This document shows positions 34,230 to 46,100 of a stretch of DNA of 64,000 bases, in pieces. The position numbers and the translations under genes were made by a program. The stretch is from Rallus limicola (taxonomy: Eukaryota > Chordata > Aves > Gruiformes > Rallidae). The stretch lies in the NCBI GenBank assembly GCA_022605955.1, contig JAKCOZ010000236.1:186001-250000 (forward strand), given 5' to 3'. The notes beneath the pieces are model-generated. The model ran no database searches, was not told the origin of the DNA, and was given only the letters and a program-made list of their open reading frames with translations. The first letter of the stretch is position 1; each line of letters starts with the position of its first letter.

Positions 34230-36407
34230 TTTCAGACAAGCTATGCCTTTCAGGCCTAGCTTCTTTACTTTGGGAGTTATTGCTGGACGTTTAGCATGTT
34301 TTGAACTGCAGTCTGCTAGGGCCGAGAAAAGCACCGTAGGAGGTTCCAGGCATGTTCCCTCTTTCCAGGCAAAGGAAAAGGCTGAGAGCCAAAGTGACAG
34401 GGTCTGCTCGTGTGTCCTGTTAGGAGGTTTCAGACAAGCTATGCCTTTCAGGCCTAGCTTCTTTACTTTGGGAGTTATTGCTGGACGTTTAGCATGTTTT
34501 GAACTGCAGTCTGCTAGGGCCGAGAAAAGCACCGTAGGAGGTTCCAGGCATGTTCCCTCTTTCCAGGCAAAGGAAAAGGCTGAGAGCCAAAGTGACAGGG
34601 TCTGCTCGTGTGTCCTGTTAGGAGGTTTCAGACAAGCTATGCCTTTCAGGCCTAGCTTCTTTACTTTGGGAGTTATTGCTGGACGTTTAGCATGTTTTGA
34701 ACTGCAGTCTGCTAGGGCCGAGAAAAGCACCGTAGGAGGTTCCAGGCATGTTCCCTCTTTCCAGGCAAAGGAAAAGGCTGAGAGCCAAAGTGACAGGGTC
34801 TGCTCGTGTGTCCTGTCAGGAGGTTTCGGACAAGCTATGCCTTTCAGGACTAGCTTCTTTACTTTGGGAGTTATTGCTGGACGTTTAGCATGTTTTGAAC
34901 TGCAGTCTGCTAGGGCCGAGAAAAGCACCGTAGGAGGTTCCAGGCATGTTCCCTCTTTCCAGGCAAAGGAAAAGGCTGAGAGCCAAAGTGACAGGGTCTG
35001 CTCGTGTGTCCTGTTAGGGGGTTTCAGACAAGCTATGCCTTTCAGGCCTAGCTTCTTTACTTTGGGAGTTATTGCTGGACGTTTAGCATGTTTTGAACTG
35101 CAGTCTGCTAGGGCCGAGAAAAGCACCGTAGGAGGTTCCAGGCATGTTCCCTCTTTCCAGGCAAAGGAAAAGGCTGAGAGCCAAAGTGACAGGGTCTGCT
35201 CGTGTGTCCTGTTAGGAGGTTTCAGACAAGCTATGCCTTTCAGGCCTAGCTTCTTTACTTTGGGAGTTATTGATGGACGTTTAGCATGTTTTGAACTGCA
35301 GTCTGCTAGGGCCGAGAAAAGCACCGTAGGAGGTTCCAGGCATGTTCCCTCTTTCCAGGCAAAGGAAAAGGCTGAGAGCCAAAGTGACAGGGTCTGCTCG
35401 TGTGTCCTGTTAGGAGGTTTCAGACAAGCTATGCCTTTCAGGCCTAGCTTCTTTACTTTGGGAGTTATTGCTGGACGTTTAGCATGTTTTGAACTGCAGT
35501 CTGCTAGGGCCGAGAAAAGCACCGTAGGAGGTTCCAGGCATGTTCCCTCTTTCCAGGCAAAGGAAAAGGCTGAGAGCCAAAGTGACAGGGTCTGCTCGTG
35601 TGTCCTGTCAGGAGGTTTCAGACAAGCTATGCCTTTCAGGCCTAGCTTCTTTACTTTGGGAGTTATTGCTGGACGTTTAGCATGTTTTGAACTGCAGTCT
35701 GCTAGGGCCGAGAAAAGCACCGTAGGAGGTTCCAGGCATGTTCCCTCTTTCCAGGCAAAGGAAAAGGCTGAGAGCCAAAGTGACAGGGTCTGCTCGTGTG
35801 TCCTGTTAGGGGGTTTCAGACAAGCTATGCCTTTCAGGCCTAGCTTCTTTACTTTGGGAGTTATTGCTGGACGTTTAGCATGTTTTGAACTGCAGTCTGC
35901 TAGGGCCGAGAAAAGCACCGTAGGAGGTTCCAGGCATGTTCCCTCTTTCCAGGCAAAGGAAAAGGCTGAGAGCCAAAGTGACAGGGTCTGCTCGTGTGTC
36001 CTGTTAGGAGGTTTCAGACAAGCTATGCCTTTCATGCCTAGCTTCTTTACTTTGGGAGTTATTGCTGGACGTTTAGCATGTTTTGAACTGCAGTCTGCTA
36101 GGGCCGAGAAAAGCACCGTAGGAGGTTCCAGGCATGTTCCCTCTTTCCAGGCAAAGGAAAAGGCTGAGAGCCAAAGTGACAGGGTCTGCTCGTGTGTCCT
36201 GTTAGGAGGTTTCAGACAAGCTATGCCTTTCAGGCCTAGCTTCTTTACTTTGGGAGTTATTGCTGGACGTTTAGCATGTTTTGAACTGCAGTCTGCTAGG
36301 GCCGAGAAAAGCACCGTAGGAGGTTCCAGGCATGTTCCCTCTTTCCAGGCAAAGGAAAAGGCTGAGAGCCAAAGTGACAGGGTCTGCTCGTGTGTCCTGT
36401 TAGGAGG
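34230..36407 (+). repeat. 11-monomer HOR (second pair), copy 1
   Basis: Markers repeat exactly 2,178 bp later: TTTCGGAC near 34826/37004, TTTCAGGAC near 34842/37020, A179G near 35018/37196, TGATGG at 35271/37449, TTCATG at 36031/38209 and TTGCAGG near 36458/38636. No indel lies in either copy. The period equals that of the 20.6-24.7 kb HOR, but the marker set is different, so this is a separate amplification. Confidence 0.88.
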
Positions 36408-38976
36408 TTTCAGACAAGCTATGCCTTTCAGGCCTAGCTTCTTTACTTTGGGAGTTATTGCAGGACGTTTAGCATGTTTTGAACTGCAGTCTGCTAGGGC
36501 CGAGAAAAGCACCGTAGGAGGTTCCAGGCATGTTCCCTCTTTCCAGGCAAAGGAAAAGGCTGAGAGCCAAAGTGACAGGGTCTGCTCGTGTGTCCTGTTA
36601 GGAGGTTTCAGACAAGCTATGCCTTTCAGGCCTAGCTTCTTTACTTTGGGAGTTATTGCTGGACGTTTAGCATGTTTTGAACTGCAGTCTGCTAGGGCCG
36701 AGAAAAGCACCGTAGGAGGTTCCAGGCATGTTCCCTCTTTCCAGGCAAAGGAAAAGGCTGAGAGCCAAAGTGACAGGGTCTGCTCGTGTGTCCTGTTAGG
36801 AGGTTTCAGACAAGCTATGCCTTTCAGGCCTAGCTTCTTTACTTTGGGAGTTATTGCTGGACGTTTAGCATGTTTTGAACTGCAGTCTGCTAGGGCCGAG
36901 AAAAGCACCGTAGGAGGTTCCAGGCATGTTCCCTCTTTCCAGGCAAAGGAAAAGGCTGAGAGCCAAAGTGACAGGGTCTGCTCGTGTGTCCTGTCAGGAG
37001 GTTTCGGACAAGCTATGCCTTTCAGGACTAGCTTCTTTACTTTGGGAGTTATTGCTGGACGTTTAGCATGTTTTGAACTGCAGTCTGCTAGGGCCGAGAA
37101 AAGCACCGTAGGAGGTTCCAGGCATGTTCCCTCTTTCCAGGCAAAGGAAAAGGCTGAGAGCCAAAGTGACAGGGTCTGCTCGTGTGTCCTGTTAGGGGGT
37201 TTCAGACAAGCTATGCCTTTCAGGCCTAGCTTCTTTACTTTGGGAGTTATTGCTGGACGTTTAGCATGTTTTGAACTGCAGTCTGCTAGGGCCGAGAAAA
37301 GCACCGTAGGAGGTTCCAGGCATGTTCCCTCTTTCCAGGCAAAGGAAAAGGCTGAGAGCCAAAGTGACAGGGTCTGCTCGTGTGTCCTGTTAGGAGGTTT
37401 CAGACAAGCTATGCCTTTCAGGCCTAGCTTCTTTACTTTGGGAGTTATTGATGGACGTTTAGCATGTTTTGAACTGCAGTCTGCTAGGGCCGAGAAAAGC
37501 ACCGTAGGAGGTTCCAGGCATGTTCCCTCTTTCCAGGCAAAGGAAAAGGCTGAGAGCCAAAGTGACAGGGTCTGCTCGTGTGTCCTGTTAGGAGGTTTCA
37601 GACAAGCTATGCCTTTCAGGCCTAGCTTCTTTACTTTGGGAGTTATTGCTGGACGTTTAGCATGTTTTGAACTGCAGTCTGCTAGGGCCGAGAAAAGCAC
37701 CGTAGGAGGTTCCAGGCATGTTCCCTCTTTCCAGGCAAAGGAAAAGGCTGAGAGCCAAAGTGACAGGGTCTGCTCGTGTGTCCTGTCAGGAGGTTTCAGA
37801 CAAGCTATGCCTTTCAGGCCTAGCTTCTTTACTTTGGGAGTTATTGCTGGACGTTTAGCATGTTTTGAACTGCAGTCTGCTAGGGCCGAGAAAAGCACCG
37901 TAGGAGGTTCCAGGCATGTTCCCTCTTTCCAGGCAAAGGAAAAGGCTGAGAGCCAAAGTGACAGGGTCTGCTCGTGTGTCCTGTTAGGGGGTTTCAGACA
38001 AGCTATGCCTTTCAGGCCTAGCTTCTTTACTTTGGGAGTTATTGCTGGACGTTTAGCATGTTTTGAACTGCAGTCTGCTAGGGCCGAGAAAAGCACCGTA
38101 GGAGGTTCCAGGCATGTTCCCTCTTTCCAGGCAAAGGAAAAGGCTGAGAGCCAAAGTGACAGGGTCTGCTCGTGTGTCCTGTTAGGAGGTTTCAGACAAG
38201 CTATGCCTTTCATGCCTAGCTTCTTTACTTTGGGAGTTATTGCTGGACGTTTAGCATGTTTTGAACTGCAGTCTGCTAGGGCCGAGAAAAGCACCGTAGG
38301 AGGTTCCAGGCATGTTCCCTCTTTCCAGGCAAAGGAAAAGGCTGAGAGCCAAAGTGACAGGGTCTGCTCGTGTGTCCTGTTAGGAGGTTTCAGACAAGCT
38401 ATGCCTTTCAGGCCTAGCTTCTTTACTTTGGGAGTTATTGCTGGACGTTTAGCATGTTTTGAACTGCAGTCTGCTAGGGCCGAGAAAAGCACCGTAGGAG
38501 GTTCCAGGCATGTTCCCTCTTTCCAGGCAAAGGAAAAGGCTGAGAGCCAAAGTGACAGGGTCTGCTCGTGTGTCCTGTTAGGAGGTTTCAGACAAGCTAT
38601 GCCTTTCAGGCCTAGCTTCTTTACTTTGGGAGTTATTGCAGGACGTTTAGCATGTTTTGAACTGCAGTCTGCTAGGGCCGAGAAAAGCACCGTAGGAGGT
38701 TCCAGGCATGTTCCCTCTTTCCAGGCAAAGGAAAAGGCTGAGAGCCAAAGTGACAGGGTCTGCTCGTGTGTCCTGTTAGGAGGTTTCAGACAAGCTATGC
38801 CTTTCAGGCCTAGCTTCTTTACTTTGGGAGTTATTGCTGGACGTTTAGCATGTTTTGAACTGCAGTCTGCTAGGGCCGAGAAAAGCACCGTAGGAGGTTC
38901 CAGGCATGTTCCCTCTTTCCAGGCAAAGGAAAAGGCTGAGAGCCAAAGTGACAGGGTCTGCTCGTGTGTCCTGTTA
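36408..38976 (+). repeat. 11-monomer HOR (second pair), copy 2 plus about two monomers
   Basis: All markers of copy 1 recur at +2,178 bp. Similarity by marker ends before the private TTAGAAGG near 38975. The next two monomers carry CAGGCCTCGC near 39006, GAGAGTCAAAG near 39138 and a strongly altered CAGTCCTCGCTTCATTAC near 39202, which resembles the set reused near 46.1-46.3 kb. Confidence 0.85.
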
Positions 38977-41574
38977 GAAGGTTTCAGACAAGCTATGCCT
39001 TTCAGGCCTCGCTTCTTTACTTTGGGAGTTATTGCTGGACGTTTAGCATGTTTTGAACTGCAGTCTGCTAGGGCCGAGAAAAGCACCGTAGGAGGTTCCA
39101 GGCATGTTCCCTCTTTCCAGGCAAAGGAAAAGGCTGAGAGTCAAAGTGACAGGGTCTGCTCGTGTGTCCTGTTAGGAGGTTTCAGACAAGCTATGCCTTT
39201 CAGTCCTCGCTTCATTACTTTGGGAGTTCTTGCTGGACGTTTAGCATGTTTTGAACTGCAGTCTGCTAGGGCCGAAAAAAGCACCGTAGGAGGTTCCAGG
39301 CATGTTCCCTCTTTCCAGGCAAAGGAAAAGGCTGAGAGCCAAAGTGACAGGGTCTGCTCGTGTGTCCTGTTAGGAGGTTTCAGACAAGCTATGCCTTTCA
39401 GGCCTAGCTTCTTTACTTTGGGAGTTATTGCTGGACGTTTAGCATGTTTTGAACTGCAGTCTGCTAGGGCCGAGAAAAGCACCGTAGGAGGTTCCAGGCA
39501 TGTTCCCTCTTTCCAGGCAAAGGAAAAGGCTGAGAGCCAAAGTGACAGGGTCTGCTCGTGTGTCCTGTCAGGAGGTTTCAGACAAGCTATGCCTTTTAGG
39601 CCTAGCTTCTTTACTTTGGGAGTTATTGCTGGACGTTTAGCATGTTTTGAACTGCAGTCTGCTAGGGCCGAGAAAAGCACCGTAGGAGGTTCCAGGCATG
39701 TTCCCTCTTTCCAGGCAAAGGAAAAGGCTGAGAGCCAAAGTGACAGGGTCTGCTCGTGTGTCCTGTTAGGGGGTTTCAGACAAGCTATGCCTTTCAGGCC
39801 TAGCTTCCTTACTTTGGGAGTTATTGCTGGACGTTTAGCATGTTTTGAACTGCAGTCTGCTAGGGCCGAGAAAAGCACCGTAGGAGGTTCCAGGCATGTT
39901 CCCTCTTTCCAGGCAAAGGAAAAGGCTGAGAGCCAAAGTGACAGGGTCTGCTCGTGTGTCCTGTTAGGAGGTTTCAGACAAGCTATGCCTTTCAGGCCTA
40001 GCTTCTTTACTTTGGGAGTTATTGCTGGACGTTTAGCATGTTTTGAACTGCAGTCTGCTAGGGCCGAGAAAAGCACCGTAGGAGGTTCCAGGCATGTTCC
40101 CTCTTTCCAGGCAAAGGAAAAGGCTGAGAGCCAAAGTGACAGGGTCTGCTCGTGTGTCCTGTTAGGAGGTTTCAGACAAGCTATGCCTTTCAGGCCTAGC
40201 TTCTTTACTTTGGGAGTTATTGCTGGACGTTTAGCATGTTTTGAACTGCAGTCTGCTAGGGCCGAGAAAAGCACCGTAGGAGGTTCCAGGCATGTTCCCT
40301 CTTTCCAGGCAAAGGAAAAGGCTGAGAGCCAAAGTGACAGGGTCTGCTCGTGTGTCCTGTTAGGGGGTTTCAGACAAGCTATGCCTTTCAGGCCTAGCTT
40401 CTTTACTTTGGGAGTTATTGCTGGACGTTTAGCATGTTTTGAACTGCAGTCTGCTAGGGCCGAGAAAAGCACCGTAGGAGGTTCCAGGCATGTTCCCTCT
40501 TTCCAGGCAAAGGAAAAGGCTGAGAGCCAAAGTGACAGGGTCTGCTCGTGTGTCCTGTTAGGAGGTTTCAGACAAGCTATGCCTTTCAGGCCTAGCTTCT
40601 TTACTTTGGGAGTTATTGCTGGACGTTTAGCATGTTTTGAACTGCAGTCTGCTAGGGCCGAGAAAAGCACCGTAGGAGGTTCCAGGCATGTTCCCTCTTT
40701 CCAGGCAAAGGAAAAGGCTGAGAGCCAAAGTGACAGGGTCTGCTCGTGTGTCCTGTTAGGAGGTTTCAGACAAGCTATGCCTTTCAGGCCTAGCTTCTTT
40801 ACTTTGGGAGTTATTGCTGGACGTTTAGCATGTTTTGAACTGCAGTCTGCTAGGGCCGAGAAAAGCACCGTAGGAGGTTCCAGGCATGTTCCCTCTTTCC
40901 AGGCAAAGGAAAAGGCTGAGAGCCAAAGTGACAGGGTCTGCTCGTGTGTCCTGTTAGGAGGTTTCAGACAAGCTATGCCTTTCAGGCCTAGCTTCTTTAC
41001 TTTGGGAGTTATTGCTGGACGTTTAGCATGTTTTGAACTGCAGTCTGCTAGGGCCGAGAAAAGCACCGTAGGAGGTTCCAGGCATGTTCCCTCTTTCCAG
41101 GCAAAGGAAAAGGCTGAGAGCCAAAGTGACAGGGTCTGCTCGTGTGTCCTGTCAGGAGGTTTCGGACAAGCTATGCCTTTCAGGCCTAGCTTCTTTACTT
41201 TGGGAGTTATTGCTGGACGTTTAGCATGTTTTGAACTGCAGTCTGCTAGGGCCGAGAAAAGCACCGTAGGAGGTTCCAGGCATGTTCCCTCTTTCCAGGC
41301 AAAGGAAAAGGCTGAGAGCCAAAGTGACAGGGTCTGCTCGTGTGTCCTGTTAGGGGGTTTCAGACAAGCTATGCCTTTCAGGCCTAGCTTCTTTACTTTG
41401 GGAGTTATTGCTGGACGTTTAGCATGTTTTGAACTGCAGTCTGCTAGGGCCGAGAAAAGCACCGTAGGAGGTTCCAGGCATGTTCCCTCTTTCCAGGCAA
41501 AGGAAAAGGCTGAGAGCCAAAGTGACAGGGTCTGCTCGTGTGTCCTGTTAGGAGGTTTCAGACAAGCTATGCCT
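38977..41574 (+). repeat. Satellite stretch, mostly consensus monomers
   Basis: This stretch is about 13 monomers with few markers: TTTTAGGCC near 39597, CTTCCTTAC near 39806, several A179G copies, and one T175C + A186G near 41150-41165. I find no tandem HOR. The CTTCCTTAC change recurs far away near 57428 and 60595. Confidence 0.6.
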
Positions 41575-42752
41575 TTCATGCCTAGCTTCTTTACTTTGGG
41601 AGTTATTGCAGGACGTTTAGCATGTTTTGAACTGCAGTCTGCTAGGGCCGAGAAAAGCACCGTAGGAGGTTCCAGGCATGTTCCCTCTTTCCAGGCAAAG
41701 GAAAAGGCTGAGAGCCAAAGTGACAGGGTCTGCTCGTGTGTCCTGTTAGGAGGTTTCAGACAAGCTATGCCTTTCAGGCCTCGCTTCTTTACTTTGGGAG
41801 TTATTGCTGGACGTTTAGCATGTTTTGAACTGCAGTCTGCTAGGGCCGAGAAAAGCACGGTAGGAGGTTCCAGGCATGTTCCCTCTTTCCAGGCAAAGGA
41901 AAAGGCTGAGAGCCAAAGTGACAGGGTCTGCTCGTGTGTCCTGTTAGGACGTTTCAGACAAGCTATGCCTTTCAGGCCTAGCTTCTTTACTTTGGGAGTT
42001 ATTGCTGGACGTTTAGCATGTTTTGAACTGCAGTCTGCTAGGGCCGAGAAAAGCACCGTAGGAGGTTCCAGGCATGTTCCCTCTTTCCAGGCAAAGGAAA
42101 AGGCTGAGAGCCAAAGTGACAGGGTCTGCTCGTGTGTCCTGTTAGGGGGTTTCAGACAAGCTATGCCTTTCAGGCCTAGCTTCTTTACTTTGGGAGTTAT
42201 TGCTGGACGTTTAGCATGTTTTGAACTGCAGTCTGCTAGGGCCGAGAAAAGCACCGTAGGAGGTTCCAGGCATGTTCCCTCTTTCCAGGCAAAGGAAAAG
42301 GCTGAGAGCCAAAGTGACAGGGTCTGCTCGTGTGTCCTGTTAGGAGGTTTCAGACAAGCTATGCCTTTCATGCCTAGCTTCTTTACTTTGGGAGTTATTG
42401 CTGGACGTTTAGCATGTTTTGAACTGCAGTCTGCTAGGGCCGAGAAAAGCACCGTAGGAGGTTCCAGGCATGTTCCCTCTTTCCAGGCAAAGGAAAAGGC
42501 TGAGAGCCAAAGTGACAGGGTCTGCTCGTGTGTCCTGTTAGGAGGTTTCAGACAAGCTATGCCTTTCAGGCCTAGCTTCTTTACTTTGGGAGTTATTGAT
42601 GGACGTTTAGCATGTTTTGAACTGCAGTCTGCTAGGGCCGAGAAAAGCACGGTAGGAGGTTCCAGGCATGTTCCCTCTTTCCAGGCAAAGGAAAAGGCTG
42701 AGAGCCAAAGTGACAGGGTCTGCTCGTGTGTCCTGTTAGGACGTTTCAGACA
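41575..42752 (+). repeat. 4-monomer tandem duplication (792 bp)
   Basis: TTCATG at 41575/42367, CACGGTAGG near 41857/42649 and GGACGTTTC near 41947/42739 recur exactly 792 bp (4 x 198) apart. The first copy also has TTGCAGG near 41608 and CAGGCCTCGC near 41778, and the second has TTGATGG near 42598. The core duplicated segment is at least 41575-41960 against 42367-42752. Confidence 0.8.
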
Positions 42753-45700
42753 AGCTATGCCTTTCAGGCCTAGCTTCTTTACTTTGGGAGTTATTGCTGG
42801 ACGTTTAGCATGTTTTGAACTGCAGTCTGCTAGGGCCGAGAAAAGCACCGTAGGAGGTTCCAGGCATGTTCCCTCTTTCCAGGCAAATGAAAAGGCTGAG
42901 AGCCAAAGTGACAGGGTCTGCTCGTGTGTCCTGTCAGGAGGTTTCGGACAAGCTATGCCTTTCAGGCCTAGCTTCTTTACTTTGGGAGTTATTGCTGGAC
43001 GTTTAGCATGTTTTGAACTGCAGTCTGCTAGGGCCGAGAAAAGCACCGTAGGAGGTTCCAGGCATGTTCCCTCTTTCCAGGCAAATGAAAAGGCTGAGAG
43101 CCAAAGTGACAGGGTCTGCTCGTGTGTCCTGTTAGGAGGTTTCAGACAAGCTATGCCTTTCAGTCCTAGCTTCTTTACTTTGGGAGTTATTGCTGGACGT
43201 TTAGCATGTTTTGAACTGCAGTCTGCTAGGGCCGAGAAAAGCACCGTAGGAGGTTCCAGGCATGTTCCCTCTTTCCAGGCAAAGGAAAAGGCTGAGAGCC
43301 AAAGTGACAGGGTCTGCTCGTGTGTCCTGTTAGGAGGTTTCAGACAAGCTATGCCTTTCAGGCCTAGCTTCTTTACTTTGGGAGTTATTGCTGGACGTTT
43401 AGCATGTTTTGAACTGCAGTCTGCTAGGGCCGAGAAAAGCACCGTAGGAGGTTCCAGGCATGTTCCCTCTTTCCAGGCAAAGGAAAAGGCTGAGAGCCAA
43501 AGTGACAGGGTCTGCTCGTGTGTCCTGTTAGGAGGTTTCAGACAAGCTATGCCTTTCATGCCTAGCTTCTTTACTTTGGGAGTTATTGCTGGACGTTTAG
43601 CATGTTTTGAACTGCAGTCTGCTAGGGCCGAGAAAAGCACCGTAGGATGTTCCAGGAATGTTCCCTCTTTCCAGGCAAAGGAAAAGGCTGAGAGCCAAAG
43701 TGACAGGGTCTGCTCGTGTGTCCTGTTAGGAGGTTTCAGACGAGCTATGCCTTTCAGGCCTAGCTTCTTTACTTTGGGAGTTATTGCTGGACGTTTAGCA
43801 TGTTTTGAACTGCAGTCTGCTAGGGCCGAGAAAAGCACCGTAGGAGGTTCCAGGCATGTTCCCTCTTTCCAGGCAAAGGAAAAGGCTGAGAGCCAAAGTG
43901 ACAGGGTCTGCTCGTGTGTCCTGTCAGGAGGTTTCAGACAAGCTATGCCTTTCAGGCCTAGCTTCTTTACTTTGGGAGTTATTGCTGGACGTTTAGCATG
44001 TTTTGAACTGCAGTCTGCTAGGGCCGAGAAAAGCACCGTAGGAGGTTCCAGGCATGTTCCCTCTTTCCAGGCAAAGGAAAAGGCTGAGAGCCAAAGTGAC
44101 AGGGTCTGCTCGTGTGTCCTGTTAGGGGGTTTCAGACAAGCTATGCCTTTCACGCCTAGCTTCTTTACTTTGGGAGTTATTGCTGGACGTTTAGCATGTT
44201 TTGAACTGCAGTCTGCTAGGGCCGAGAAAAGCACCGTAGGAGGTTCCAGGCATGTTCCCTCTTTCCAGGCAAAGGAAAAGGCTGAGAGCCAAAGTGACAG
44301 GGTCTGCTCGTGTGTCCTGTTAGGAGGTTTCAGACAAGCTATGCCTTTCATGCCTAACTTCTTTACTTTGGGAGTTATTGCTGGACGTTTAGCATGTTTT
44401 GAACTGCAGTCTGCTAGGGCCGAGAAAAGCACCGTAGGAGGTTCCAGGCATGTTCCCTCTTTCCAGGCAAAGGAAAAGGCTGAGAGCCAAAGTGACAGGG
44501 TCTGCTCGTGTGTCCTGTTAGGAGGTTTCAGACAAGCTATGCCTTTCAGGCCTAGCTTCTTTACTTTGGGAGTTATTGCTGGACGTTTAGCATGTTTTGA
44601 ACTGCAGTCTGCTAGGGCCGAGAAAAGCACCGTAGGAGGTTCCAGGCATGTTCCCTCTTTCCAGGCAAAGGAAAAGGCTGAGAGCCAAAGTGACAGGGTC
44701 TGTTCGTGTGTCCTGTTAGGAGGTTTCAGACAAGCTATGCCTTTCAGGCCTAGCTTCTTTACTTTGGGAGTTATTGCTGGACATTTAGCATGTTTTGAAC
44801 TGCAGTCTGCTAGGGCCGAGAAAAGCACCGTAGGAGGTTCCAGGCATGTTCCCTCTTTCCAGGCAAAGGAAAAGGCTGAGAGCCAAAGTGACAGGGTCTG
44901 CTCGTGTGTCCTGTTAGGAGGTTTCAGACAAGCTATGCCTTTCAGGCCTAGCTTCTTTACTTTGGGAGTTATTGCAGGACGTTTAGCATGTTTTGAACTG
45001 CAGTCTGCTAGGGCCGAGAAAAGCACCGTAGGAGGTTCCAGGCATGTTCCCTCTTTCCAGGCAAAGGAAAAGGCTGAGAGCCAAAGTGACAGGGTCTGCT
45101 CGTGTGTCCTGTTAGGAGGTTTCAGACAAGCTATGCCTTTCAGTCCTAGCTTCTTTACTTTGGGAGTTATTGCTGGACGTTTAGCATGTTTTGAACTGCA
45201 GTCTGCTAGGGCCGAGAAAAGCACCGTAGGAGGTTCCAGGCATGTTCCCTCTTTCCAGGCAAAGGAAAAGGCTGAGAGCCAAAGTGACAGGGTCTGCTCG
45301 TGTGTCCTGTTAGGAGGTTTCAGACAAGCTATGCCTTTCAGGCCTAGCTTCTTTACTTTGGGAGTTATTGCTGGACGTTTAGCATGTTTTGAACTGCAGT
45401 CTGCTAGGGCCGAGAAAAGCACCGTAGGAGGTTCCAGGCATGTTCCCTCTTTCCAGGCAAAGGAAAAGGCTGAGAGCCAAAGTGACAGGGTCTGCTCGTG
45501 TGTCCTGTTAGGGGGTTTCAGACAAGCTATGCCTTTCAGGCCTAGCTTCTTTACTTTGGGAGTTATTGCTGGACGTTTAGCATGTTTTGAACTGCAGTCT
45601 GCTAGGGCCGAGAAAAGCACCGTAGGAGGTTCCAGGCATGTTCCCTCTTTCCAGGCAAAGGAAAAGGCTGAGAGCCAAAGTGACAGGGTCTGCTCGTGTG

Positions 45701-46100
45701 TCCTGTTAGGAGGTTTCAGACAAGCTATGCCTTTCAGGCCTAGCTTCTTTACTTTGGGAGTTATTGCTGGACGTTTAGCATGTTTTGAACTGCAGTCTGC
45801 TAGGGCCGAGAAAAGCACCGTAGGAGGTTCCAGGCATGTTCCCTCTTTCCAGGCAAAGGAAAAGGCTGAGAGCCAAAGTGACAGGGTCTGCTCGTGTGTC
45901 CTGTTAGGAGGTTTCAGACAAGCTATGCCTTTCAGGCCTAGCTTCTTTACTTTGGGAGTTATTGCTGGAAGTTTAGCATGTTTTGAACTGCAGTCTGCTA
46001 GGGCCGAGAAAAGCACCGTAGGAGGTTCCAGGCATGTTCCCTCTTTCCAGGCAAAGGAAAAGGCTGAGAGCCAAAGTGACAGGGTCTGCTCGTGTGTCCT
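42753..46100 (+). repeat. Satellite stretch with scattered HOR fragments
   Basis: This stretch holds AAATGAAA near 42887 and 43085 in adjacent monomers, then CAGTCC near 43162, TTCATG near 43557, GGATGTTCCAGGAATG near 43646, AGACGAGC near 43739, CACGCC near 44152 and TTCATGCCTAAC near 44349. The order AAATGAAA, CAGTCC, AGGAATG, AGACGAGC, T175C resembles the 10-mer at 27.0-27.7 kb without C86A. It may be a diverged relative of that HOR, but I could not fix a constant offset. Confidence 0.55.
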